A stretch of 64,000 bases of DNA, taken from positions 558,001 through 622,000 of the forward strand of contig NC_016451.1 in assembly GCF_000235365.1 (NCBI RefSeq). Direction: 5' to 3'. Made by a program: the position numbers and the translations under genes. Below are positions 30,615 to 39,635 of the stretch, piece after piece. The DNA is from Eremothecium cymbalariae DBVPG#7215. Its lineage: Eukaryota > Ascomycota > Saccharomycetes > Saccharomycetales > Saccharomycetaceae. Under the pieces are notes generated by a model. It did no database searches and was not told the origin of the DNA. It saw nothing but the letters and a program-made list of their open reading frames with translations. Each line of letters starts with the position of its first letter. The stretch's first letter is position 1.

Positions 30615-31234
30615 ATGAACTACGTTAACCAGTTCTCGGTACGTATCAATCTGACATAATGGTACAATCTGTGCTTGTTTTTCTGTTTTAATTTTTTGTT
30701 ACTAACTCACAACCTTTATTCATATAGCTGGCCTCAAATCTAGCTGAGAACCTTTCTGTTGACAATCTCAGAACAGAATTCGGGTCATTCCGTTCCAAAC
30801 TATCTAATGTGCGTCCACCTCAAGAGTTTTTAAATCTTCGCAAGGTTTCAAAACCTCAAAATTTCAGTGAGGTCCAATCTAGGGTATCCTACAACCTAAG
30901 GCACTTTTCTACAAACTACACTATAATCATTTTACTTTTGTTTGTCTACACACTATTCACGAACCTTTTATTATTTTTCGTGATCGTTCTTTTAATTGCT
31001 GGTATGATTGGGATTAACAGACTAAAAGGCTCTGACTTGGTGACTCCATTTGGCTCATTAACCACATCCCAACTATATACCGGCTTGCTCTGCGTGACTG
31101 TACCATTAGGTTTCCTGGCATCCCCGATTTCGACTTTGATGTGGTTGATTGGTATATCTGCCGTAATTGTATTCTCACATGCTTCCTTCATGGAAAAACC
31201 AATTGAAACTGTCTTTGAAGAAGAGACTGTCTAA
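30615..31234 (+). CDS. YIP3: Yip3/PRA1-family Rab GTPase-interacting membrane protein, spliced
   Basis: A 176-residue protein (same length as S. cerevisiae Yip3) from join(30615-30638, 30728-31234). Exon 1 encodes MNYVNQFS; exon 2 continues LASNLAENLSVDNLRTEF. It has the PRA1 signature KPQNFSEVQSRVSYNLRHF and two hydrophobic hairpins (IIILLLFVYTLFTNLLLFF, VIVLLIAGMIGI; QLYTGLLCVTVPLGFLA, MWLIGISAVIVFSHA), ending EKPIETVFEEETV. It acts at ER/Golgi membranes with prenylated Rab GTPases and Yip1-family proteins. A 65-73 codon upstream frame overlaps its start by 14 nt. Between LAP2 and BOP3 as on chromosome XIV (YNL044W), which also has a 5' intron. Confidence 0.95.
30639..30727 (+). other. YIP3 intron (89 nt)
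   Basis: 5' splice site GTACGT (30639-30644, a variant of GTATGT), branch point TACTAAC at 30700-30706, 3' splice site TAG at 30725-30727. Phase 0; the join gives a protein collinear with S. cerevisiae Yip3. Confidence 0.92.
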
Positions 31235-31805
31235 AATCTAGTATATTTTATATCTCGTATTTTTTTTCAACTACAAGAAACCAAAAACTTTAGGATATAT
31301 ATTTACCTCTATCTGTCTACACACACAGATACATATATATATACATATATACGTATAAGGTTTAAGCAGTAACAATTGCGGTTAATTAGTGAGCTACACT
31401 TGATCTATCCTTATCAATTTTTCAGTTCTTAATCATCTTTCGTATCTTGATCTGCTGAGGTAAGTACGCGGTAATCTGGCACGATTCTTTTGATGGTTTC
31501 TACAACTTTAAGGTCAAAAAATCAAAAAAAAATTCAGATTTGTACATTTGGCAATAATTGTATACAGGAAAGTAAGTGGTATTCATCTGTGTTTATTGGG
31601 TATCTAGTAGTTGAGAGTGTTTGAGGAGTTGTACAAACCAGCGGTATTTATAAGGAGTTGTTTTATTGTGGGCAAGTGTATTCGGAGACATAGACGGACG
31701 ATCATCATTAGAAAGTTCGATAAGCAATCCTGCAGTACGTAATCCATCAGAATAACGACAGAGGTGCTTAATATCAGAAAAAAGTAGGGATACAGAAATA
31801 CGGCA
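31235..31805. other. YIP3-BOP3 intergenic region
   Basis: About 570 bp, AT-rich with a TA/CA dinucleotide stretch at 31318-31356. It should carry the YIP3 terminator and BOP3 promoter. No other feature seen. Confidence 0.35.
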
Positions 31806-32936
31806 ATGGAACCTTCGTCGCCCATACCAGCAATATCTAGTCTGCTAGGGCCGCAGGTGACGAGTTGGCCATATTCCGAAACGTCGTTGATCCATGCACT
31901 TGAATTAAAGGTGGAACAGGAGAAAACCAAACAGCAGTACTATAGATTAGAGAATGTTAGCAGGTCTATTGATTTGGTTAAAATTGCTATAGATGCCCAC
32001 GTTCCTGGGAATTCTATACCATTACTGTTTAATAACAATATTGGCGAAGAAAAGAGCACTGAATTGCTGGAAACGCTCGCTACAGCAGGCAGGACAGGGC
32101 GAAATGTTTTCCAGTCTGGGATAAAGGCTAAGCTTGGGGAAGCAGGCCAGGAAACGGCAGGTGTGCATGTAGTGGAATCAGGGCTTTCTGCAGCACCTCT
32201 GAATTATAAATTCCCCCCGGAGCAACTGCAGACTCAATATAGTCAAAGTGGTGGTGGGGGCGGTGCTGGTGCTGGTGCTGGTCGTGTTTCTAAAGATACA
32301 AGGTCGACTGCTACTGTGAAAAGTGCACATAGGCGGACGCATTCTCCGGCAAGAATCGGTGCAGCTGCAGTGGCAGCCTTAAATGAGGCTTCAACTTCCT
32401 TAAAGGAGACTGAACATGAGCACGAAACGTCAGAGGCGGAACGAGCGAGAGAGGCGTGCTCAGTGCCTCCACCGGCTCCAGTATTGACAAAAGGACATAA
32501 GAGGAATATATCACTACCGTCATTACAGCTCTATCCCAGGCATTCATCTTCACAGTCGGATTCGTTTCCTATTGAACATAAGAAACCTCTTACGACAGTC
32601 CTGAACTTTGCCTCTTGGCAAGCGTATAATCCTCAATTACAAAAGACAATAAGCTCCCAAGCAGGGGTTAGAAGACACAGAAGGTCTAGATCGGCTTCTA
32701 CTTTTGGAGTTATTGACTTGAACCTAGTGAATCAAGTTAGGTTACCAGAGAGTGATTCTAGATCGAGTACGAAAACTGGAAGATCTCTGCTGTTAGGAAA
32801 CGATGTAAATAACAGGACGATGTCTCAAAATAACTATGACACCGATTCTGATGATCAGAAGACGTGCAGTGAGCCAAGTGCACATACTACACCTATGAAA
32901 AGACCCAATTTTGTGGATAATCTCTTGAATAGTTGA
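31806..32936 (+). CDS. BOP3: Bop3-like protein (YNL042W orthologue)
   Basis: A 376-residue, largely disordered Ser/Arg-rich protein. The recognisable part is near the N-terminus: residues 27-60 read HALELKVEQEKTKQQYYRLE followed by NVSRSIDLVKIAIDAHVPG, a helical segment shared with fungal Bop3-type proteins. Later come a Gly/Ala run (GGGGGAGAGAGR) and basic Ser clusters (HRRSRSAS, KGHKRNISLPS) that look like kinase sites. S. cerevisiae BOP3 (about 396 residues) is known mainly as a high-copy bypass suppressor of PAM1; its molecular role is unclear. Assignment depends on the N-terminal similarity and the position between YIP3 and SHQ1/COG6. Confidence 0.75.
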   Translation: MEPSSPIPAISSLLGPQVTSWPYSETSLIHALELKVEQEKTKQQYYRLENVSRSIDLVKIAIDAHVPGNSIPLLFNNNIGEEKSTELLETLATAGRTGRNVFQSGIKAKLGEAGQETAGVHVVESGLSAAPLNYKFPPEQLQTQYSQSGGGGGAGAGAGRVSKDTRSTATVKSAHRRTHSPARIGAAAVAALNEASTSLKETEHEHETSEAERAREACSVPPPAPVLTKGHKRNISLPSLQLYPRHSSSQSDSFPIEHKKPLTTVLNFASWQAYNPQLQKTISSQAGVRRHRRSRSASTFGVIDLNLVNQVRLPESDSRSSTKTGRSLLLGNDVNNRTMSQNNYDTDSDDQKTCSEPSAHTTPMKRPNFVDNLLNS

Positions 32937-33000
32937 CTCAATCTGTGCGCCCATACGTATAATATATACTAGTGGATTTTAATTAGTTCTTGTTCTAACT

Positions 33001-34524
33001 TCACTGCCGACCATTGGTTGGGTTTGATTCTAAGTACTCCTGTTCTGCTAAATATTCCATCTCTTCTAAAGTTAGATTTTCCCATAACACCTCTCCACTA
33101 TTTTCATCCGGTCCAACCACGCAGTCAAATTCGATTTCTTTCTTCTGTAATGCATCTAATTCCCTCTTCAAGTCTACTGCTAACGATCTTATGAGATGCT
33201 CGCTTCCATTTAATAAAAACCAAGAACATAGGTCGTCTAGCAGAATCTTATTATAAACATAGTAAACCTCATGGAAACGAAACACTTCATGTATATCTAA
33301 CAGTGCACGCAAGACCAACCTTTTCCCGCCGCGAAGAATATAGTAAACGTAATTCCAACATTTCATAGATAAATCATAGTTTCGATGTAGCGGGTAACTT
33401 AAAGAGCGTCGCATACCTGTAACTATTACAGCTTTGATAATGGAGAATTTCTCTATTAAATCCTGTGGTAGGATTTGTTGATCCAAAAAACTAATTTGTG
33501 GTGTCAGTTTGCCAATTGTCCATGCAGATTCAGTGTTATGAGAACCTTCGTTTTCAATTTGTTCGAAAGTCTGAGCAAACAGTAAAGATAGTATAGTCAG
33601 ATATAATGGTTTTATATCCGACACAAGATATTCTTTTTTTGGAATATTATTCTGCATTATCTCCTGTTCTTTGCCATTGAATTCAACAGGCATAGTTATA
33701 TCTTTGTTCTCAGCGTGCTTATACCATTTTAGGTACGCCTTAGGAAGAGTAGGAATGAACTTTAGTAGTGTATTTATGCCATTAATATCCAATTCCTCTT
33801 TGGACCCATACTTGAAGGTCATATACTCAGAGATATAATATTCAGGATCAAATTTCAAATTCTCCTTACTGATCCTTTCGAGAACCCTAGAATCCATCGA
33901 AGTATTTTCAGGATCATCTAATTCATTTATGTCATTACCATTAGACAAAGATATCCTTATTATAGATTCATATTGATCGTCAAATCCATACTTATGGTTC
34001 AACAACATATCACTAGAATCTTGTAACTCTTGCTTTAATTCCCAATTAAACTTCTCGCCAGTTTCTTGTAACTGTTGCCTTTCTTTCCAATCAAATTTCT
34101 CCTTAGTTTGTGATAGCCTACCATTTATATCAGATGCACCTCCAACTTCCTCAATCAATGATTTCCCGGCAACCTTTGACAACTTCTCCCTAGCTTCAAT
34201 TCCATCCAGAGCCAATATTTCTCCCTGTCGGGCAAGTAATTTGGTAGAAAGATCCAAATCTTCAAAAACCTGACCCTTAAGTGTCTTGGGAACTTTGACA
34301 GCTATACTTTCATCGTTTGAGTTATACTGAGCGGTGCATCTTTCATCGTCAACCATTTCATGTGGGAATCTTAACCTTAGGTAATATGGTGACAGGTGGA
34401 AAACAAACAAATTTCCATCCACCACTATTTCTAACCCAGGAGCATTGAACCTAATATTTGATATGTGAAGCTTGATATAGATAAACTCTTCATCCTGATT
34501 AACGTTAAACTTTGGTGTAATCAT
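33001..34524 (-). CDS. SHQ1: H/ACA snoRNP assembly factor Shq1
   Basis: A 507-residue chaperone that holds the pseudouridine synthase Cbf5 before H/ACA snoRNP assembly. The N-terminal CS/p23-like domain ([20 protein letters not shown], then [13 protein letters not shown]) is followed by the all-helical Shq1-specific domain ([71 protein letters not shown]). The length equals that of S. cerevisiae Shq1 (about 507). It is convergent with BOP3, with only 64 bp between the stops, and divergent from DPH1 over 155 bp. It corresponds to YIL104C. Confidence 0.95.
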   Translation of the reverse strand: MITPKFNVNQDEEFIYIKLHISNIRFNAPGLEIVVDGNLFVFHLSPYYLRLRFPHEMVDDERCTAQYNSNDESIAVKVPKTLKGQVFEDLDLSTKLLARQGEILALDGIEAREKLSKVAGKSLIEEVGGASDINGRLSQTKEKFDWKERQQLQETGEKFNWELKQELQDSSDMLLNHKYGFDDQYESIIRISLSNGNDINELDDPENTSMDSRVLERISKENLKFDPEYYISEYMTFKYGSKEELDINGINTLLKFIPTLPKAYLKWYKHAENKDITMPVEFNGKEQEIMQNNIPKKEYLVSDIKPLYLTILSLLFAQTFEQIENEGSHNTESAWTIGKLTPQISFLDQQILPQDLIEKFSIIKAVIVTGMRRSLSYPLHRNYDLSMKCWNYVYYILRGGKRLVLRALLDIHEVFRFHEVYYVYNKILLDDLCSWFLLNGSEHLIRSLAVDLKRELDALQKKEIEFDCVVGPDENSGEVLWENLTLEEMEYLAEQEYLESNPTNGRQ

Positions 34525-34679
34525 CCTTTTATTCGTACTTGTCTATATAGTGTAAATCAGGCATCGACTGTCGTCATTCATTCCTGGAACTTTTAAACGG
34601 TCAAAAATTTTCAAGAAATTAGACCAGATGCCCTCAACCAAGCGACTATTCAAAGTAAAAATATAGAGCTCTTGATAAG

Positions 34680-35963
34680 ATGGAGCCAACACCTAGCACT
34701 TCAAACACCTCTAGGAGGCGGTTTGTGGGTATTAGTAGAAATGATTCGGTGCCTGTTAATAAGGATTCAGCAAAGGATGCAACGATGCAGGTTGTGCGGA
34801 AAGTGAGGCCAAAAACTAATAGTTGCAGAGCTATTAACCAGGTACCGCAAGAACTATTAGAAGATGAAAAGTTAAATGAAGCTATCAAGCTCTTACCTTC
34901 TAACTATAATTTTGAGATTCATAAAACAGTTTGGAATATAAAGAAGTGCAATGCAACTAGAGTTGCATTGCAAATGCCAGAAGGGCTATTGATTTATTCG
35001 CTTGTCATAAGTGACATATTAGAACAATTTTGCGGTTGTGAGACAGTTGTGATGGGTGATGTATCTTATGGTGCGTGTTGTATTGACGATTTCACAGCAA
35101 CTTCATTAGGATGTGACTTTATAGTCCATTATGCACATTCGTGTTTGGTTCCCATTGACATAACCCGCATCAAAGTTTTGTATGTATTTGTTACTATTGC
35201 TATCGATGAGGTACATTTAATGAAAACTCTTCAAAAGAATTTCCCAGTTGGATCTAGACTTGCTGTTTTAGGCACTATCCAATTTAATCCTGCAATTCAC
35301 AGCATCAAGAGCAAATTATCCAATTCAAATGAGCATATGTTGTATATTACTCCACCGCAAATAAAACCGTTATCCAAAGGAGAAGTATTAGGATGCACAT
35401 CCGAAAGATTAGATAAAAATCAGTTTGACGCAATAGTCTATGTTGGCGATGGAAGATTTCATTTAGAAAGTGCTATGATTCATAACCCAGAGATTTCTGC
35501 CTTCCGGTATGATCCATATAGCCGTAAATTTACTCTTGAAGGTTATGATCAAAAACAACTGGTTGAACTTCGATCAAGTGCCATAAATGTTGCCAAAAGT
35601 GGCACTACTTTTGGATTAATCTTGGGTGCATTAGGTAGACAAGGAAATCTTGCTACGGTTCAAAATCTGGAAAACAAACTACTTGCCGCTGGGAAAACTG
35701 TTGTGAAGATAATTTTAAGCGAAATCTTTCCGCAGAAACTGGCAATGTTTGACCATGTAGATGTTTTTATACAGGTTGCATGCCCAAGATTGTCTATAGA
35801 CTGGGGTTATGCCTTTAACAAGCCACTATTAACGCCATATGAAGCTAACGTTATGTTGGAAAATGATATAATGTTTAGCGAAAAGTATTATCCGATGGAC
35901 TACTATGAGGCTAACGGGTATGGTCGTGGTAAAGTTCCCTCACGCAGTAGTCTTATAATATAG
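34680..35963 (+). CDS. DPH1: Dph1, diphthamide biosynthesis 3-amino-3-carboxypropyl transferase subunit
   Basis: A 427-residue subunit of the Dph1-Dph2 Fe-S enzyme that performs the first step of diphthamide synthesis on elongation factor 2. The three cysteine motifs of the non-classical radical-SAM family are present: YGACCIDD (C133/C134), YAHSCLVP and QVACPRLSIDWGYAF. Other blocks are ALQMPEGLLIYSLVISDILE and VYVGDGRFHLESAMI. S. cerevisiae Dph1 is about 425 residues. It ends convergently with COG6 after only 58 bp. It corresponds to YIL103W next to SHQ1. Confidence 0.95.
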   Translation: MEPTPSTSNTSRRRFVGISRNDSVPVNKDSAKDATMQVVRKVRPKTNSCRAINQVPQELLEDEKLNEAIKLLPSNYNFEIHKTVWNIKKCNATRVALQMPEGLLIYSLVISDILEQFCGCETVVMGDVSYGACCIDDFTATSLGCDFIVHYAHSCLVPIDITRIKVLYVFVTIAIDEVHLMKTLQKNFPVGSRLAVLGTIQFNPAIHSIKSKLSNSNEHMLYITPPQIKPLSKGEVLGCTSERLDKNQFDAIVYVGDGRFHLESAMIHNPEISAFRYDPYSRKFTLEGYDQKQLVELRSSAINVAKSGTTFGLILGALGRQGNLATVQNLENKLLAAGKTVVKIILSEIFPQKLAMFDHVDVFIQVACPRLSIDWGYAFNKPLLTPYEANVMLENDIMFSEKYYPMDYYEANGYGRGKVPSRSSLII

Positions 35964-36021
35964 ACCCTCCTATATGTATATTAAATTATCCTTGTAGGTG
36001 GTATATACATATACATATATA

Positions 36022-38460
36022 TTATTCGGTGATTCCTAGGAGCGTACTTATCTCATGTTCTGAGTAGGCCAATATTGAGGATATACGATCTTGGTCGTCC
36101 ATGAATAGGTTTAATAAGACGTTCTTAAAAACGACGTAGAATTTGCAGAATCTGCTAAAACAGTTGGATGTGATAGTTTCAGCAATTTTTAGAGACGCCA
36201 AATTGAATAACCAGACCTCTTGTATATCCATTAGCGCCTGTGGTATATATTCAACCAATTTTTCGCGAACGTTAGCTTCAATTATATCCAAGGACATTAT
36301 TGGATTTTCTAAAATGGAATTGTACATCTCATAGTCCAAGCTATCCTGAACAGAAGCGACAGGGAAGACCATATTAAATAAATTGTAATAGAGGGACAAC
36401 CCAGTGAGCTCGAAAAATTTCCTTGTTTGCAATTCATCTAACTGATTGACAAAGGTATCAAGCTTATTGGATAATTTATGATACACATCTAAACCAGCTT
36501 CAGACGCAAAAATGGTATTGTGATATGGAACCAACCTTGAAGTTATTATATCAAACCCATTGATCTCTAAGATTAAAAGATTATATTTAGACACACTGTC
36601 CTTCTTTGAAAAAGGAAACCACGACTCAGCTTGTTTTAAGAACGTCATCTCAAATGGATTCAATACAAATTTATTGAAAAAGTCGGCAGTGAGAATATCG
36701 TTAGATTCGGAAACAGCTTCCAATTTATCAAAAAGCCCACATAATTTAAAAAGATAGGCGGTTAACCAATCTGGGGGCAACAAGTCTGCAGTAGCTTGAT
36801 CATCCGTTTTAACTGCGCTTAGGTAATTTGAATAGTACGATAAGATTTTCGCATTCGCTAAGACTTCTAAATCATGCAATATTTTGATAAGCTTATTATC
36901 AGGTGACAAATCATGTTTGCTGAACATCATCTGGTACAACTTAAGCAATTGGGTAATATCAAATGTAACCAAAGCATCATCCTCAAATCTGACAATTTGT
37001 TCTAGTCTAATTCTTGTTGAATTAGATAGAGAACTGATGATGCGATTCAAAACATGCATATGTAGACTGTTCAACACATCACTGTTTTCCTGCAGTATAG
37101 ATTTTGGGGCATCTCCAATTTGTTTATCTTGGAATTTGAACAAAGATCCGATAAAATCGGCCTCGTTCGCTATCAAAGTGTGCACATGTGCCAAGACATC
37201 CCCCAGGTATCTTACAGGATCATGGGCCGACAAAAGTATAGGTTTACTATCTCTATTATCAACATCGAATTGTGATAAGAAATCATTTAATAATTTCTTG
37301 GATCTCATATTCGTAACTATTTTTAAGAACTCATTAAAAAATTCAAGATCATTGGATAGATAGATGAGACATCGTTGGAACATAGTTAACGAGGCGTCAT
37401 TATCTTCAAAAGCGCGCTGTCCAGAAGACTTTGGCATAGATTCATATTCATAAAGAAAATCTAATAAATAGTTGAAGACGCGTTTGTTTGCACGTCTCAA
37501 ATATTCATTAACTTTGGTTGACAATGCGTTCCCCGCTTTAGGATTGCTCAATCCAATCAAGTAAGTGGCACGTTCTTTTATGTTCATCAGCTTGTTAACG
37601 ATTTGAAAATAAGATTCATCAATCACTCCATTATCCAACTGCTCAACTTCTAACTGGTTTAGTATAAGCGAATCACGAATACCGATTAAAATCTTGCGCT
37701 TAAGCTTTAAATGGTCTAGCCGTTTTCTCAAATCAACTACATCCGAATCAACAATTACCTCTTCGTGCCCGGAATCTTGCATTTCTAGCAACTGCTGACC
37801 CAAAGCTTGGATCCGCTCTACAGGTTTGTGCAACCTCTTGATTTTCCTAGCAATTGGCTGGAAATCTTCCAAGACAGACAGATGATCTTTCAACAACTCC
37901 TTCTCTAAATCTGACCTTAACGATTTCCTCGACAATAAGCCAATGAAATCCGCACGTACAAGCTTATCAATATCCAGTCCTAAAACAATCTTATCCTCCT
38001 GCAAAACGGTCAACGATTTCTTGAGCTGCAAATCAGACTGATAATTCGGATGATTCATGTCATTTAACAAATGTGAAAGTCTCTTAGACAATACACTATT
38101 CGTAATGGTATTATTCTTCCGTAACAATATCTGAAAATCGTTACTCGAATTGACCACCTCATTATTCGCAACAGAAGTAGTAGACCCTGTCTTTGGAAGT
38201 AGCTTGATTGACATAGCCGTGTACTTCTTCATCCTATCGTGCAGATTTTCAATATCTGCCCCCCCTGCATCCCATCCACCATTATCCAATGCTGCTAAAT
38301 GCAAACCACCGTCTTGCCTAAAATCCGTACTAGCCTCTGCAACCTCTGGCACCGGAATATTAGCCACCAAAGATAAGTTGGACGCTGGCTCAGGCAATAA
38401 CCCTGCACCATCGTCGGAACCAATCCCCACGCCATATGCCTGATAATCTAAAAAATCCAT
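36022..38460 (-). CDS. COG6: Conserved oligomeric Golgi complex subunit 6
   Basis: An 812-residue, helical lobe-B COG subunit used in intra-Golgi retrograde vesicle tethering. The start MDFLDYQAYG matches S. cerevisiae Cog6 (MDF..DYQ), so the ATG at 38460 is used rather than an upstream GTG. Characteristic blocks are MKKYTAMSIKLLPKTGS, FIGLLSRKSLRSDLEKELL, FQPIARKIKRLHKPVERIQ and LLPPDWLTAYLFKLCG. S. cerevisiae Cog6 is about 839 residues. It corresponds to YNL041C and shares the complex with COG5 in this window. Confidence 0.94.
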   Translation of the reverse strand: MDFLDYQAYGVGIGSDDGAGLLPEPASNLSLVANIPVPEVAEASTDFRQDGGLHLAALDNGGWDAGGADIENLHDRMKKYTAMSIKLLPKTGSTTSVANNEVVNSSNDFQILLRKNNTITNSVLSKRLSHLLNDMNHPNYQSDLQLKKSLTVLQEDKIVLGLDIDKLVRADFIGLLSRKSLRSDLEKELLKDHLSVLEDFQPIARKIKRLHKPVERIQALGQQLLEMQDSGHEEVIVDSDVVDLRKRLDHLKLKRKILIGIRDSLILNQLEVEQLDNGVIDESYFQIVNKLMNIKERATYLIGLSNPKAGNALSTKVNEYLRRANKRVFNYLLDFLYEYESMPKSSGQRAFEDNDASLTMFQRCLIYLSNDLEFFNEFLKIVTNMRSKKLLNDFLSQFDVDNRDSKPILLSAHDPVRYLGDVLAHVHTLIANEADFIGSLFKFQDKQIGDAPKSILQENSDVLNSLHMHVLNRIISSLSNSTRIRLEQIVRFEDDALVTFDITQLLKLYQMMFSKHDLSPDNKLIKILHDLEVLANAKILSYYSNYLSAVKTDDQATADLLPPDWLTAYLFKLCGLFDKLEAVSESNDILTADFFNKFVLNPFEMTFLKQAESWFPFSKKDSVSKYNLLILEINGFDIITSRLVPYHNTIFASEAGLDVYHKLSNKLDTFVNQLDELQTRKFFELTGLSLYYNLFNMVFPVASVQDSLDYEMYNSILENPIMSLDIIEANVREKLVEYIPQALMDIQEVWLFNLASLKIAETITSNCFSRFCKFYVVFKNVLLNLFMDDQDRISSILAYSEHEISTLLGITE

Positions 38461-39635
38461 ATTAACAATATGCTCCACTAATCAACCCACCCGCTCAGAA
38501 CTTGGAGAAAAACAAACAAAAAAATAGAGCAATATCCCTTGATAGATCAGCCCATTAACAAAATACCTCTGAAAACCCCTCTCCTTCTCAACCACCAACC
38601 TTCTATACTGCCGATTAGGTGTTCGAAATTTCCAACTTTCCACGGACAAGGCCTAAAAAAGATAAATCACTACGAACGTTAAACATAGGAAATGTCAAAA
38701 CCATTACATAGCAACTACCTTGTATAATGAAACAAGCTTTGCATGTAAAAAGATGTAAAGCAACTCCTTTTAAAAACATGATTCCGAAATCTTGTGCAAC
38801 ATGTAGTTGATTGGGACATGGAGGTGACTTGTCACCAAAAAGTTAAAATCTTACAAGGAGTTACACGTGTTTTATGGTGAGAACCAAACAATTGCGCTGC
38901 TAGTACTGCTTGTAGGATTGAAAATTAGATTACAGCTACATTAGTAATTTATTAGTAGGTTGAAAAGTAATGGCTGTCGGAAAGTAAATCACAAGTAGAA
39001 GCAGCTAATCACTTAATCAGTAGGCAAGTGCGGAAGCAGCACTTGGAAATCTACTCGATGGAAGTAGCAAAAATCGGAGTTTTCCGCACATTTCGAGATT
39101 CCCATTTTATTTTATTTTCCATATTTGTACCTGTTTAAGTTAGAGGGCCCTATCGGAAGGGGAGGGAGGGGACAGAAGAGCGCGCAAAATTTAAATATAT
39201 ATTTTAACATGAAAGAAGATGGAAGATGGTGATTTTGCGGGTCAATTCCGAGAAGGTAATGGAAAGACATAAAGATGACGCGTAGGGGACGCATAACCAT
39301 TGAGGGGTATGGTAGCTCAAAGGCAACCAACCAACCGAGGGGTCGTAATTTCTGATACATAGGGAAGTACATAGGGAAGGAATATTAAAGTATATTATAT
39401 ATATGGATGGAAGTGGGGAAACCTTTGAGTAAGTGGATAAGCATAAGTTATCATTATCATTATATATACGGAGGTAGAGAGAGGGATGCACAGCTTCAGA
39501 TGCTACAGTTTTATTCCATTATTTCGGCAAGAAGAAGGATTTGTATGCGTGTAAAAATCAGGGAGAAATTTTAATCTAATTAGCTAGGTAGAAATGAATT
39601 TGCAGGTTGCTGCTTAACTTCTATTATCTATTCAG
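38461..39635. other. COG6-XBP1 intergenic region
   Basis: About 1.2 kb of AT-rich sequence between same-strand genes (COG6 promoter side, XBP1 terminator side). It contains a CACGTG at 38864-38869 and TA-rich tracts near 39390. Short frames have no recognisable domain. S. cerevisiae has YNL040W beside COG6; no such gene is seen here. Confidence 0.4.

Noticed and set aside
38780..38870. Point-centromere-like elements (TTCCGAAA near 38785 and CACGTG at 38864)
   Set aside because: The CCGAA core is in the wrong orientation relative to the CACGTG, the spacer is not strongly AT-rich, and the full CDEIII consensus is absent.
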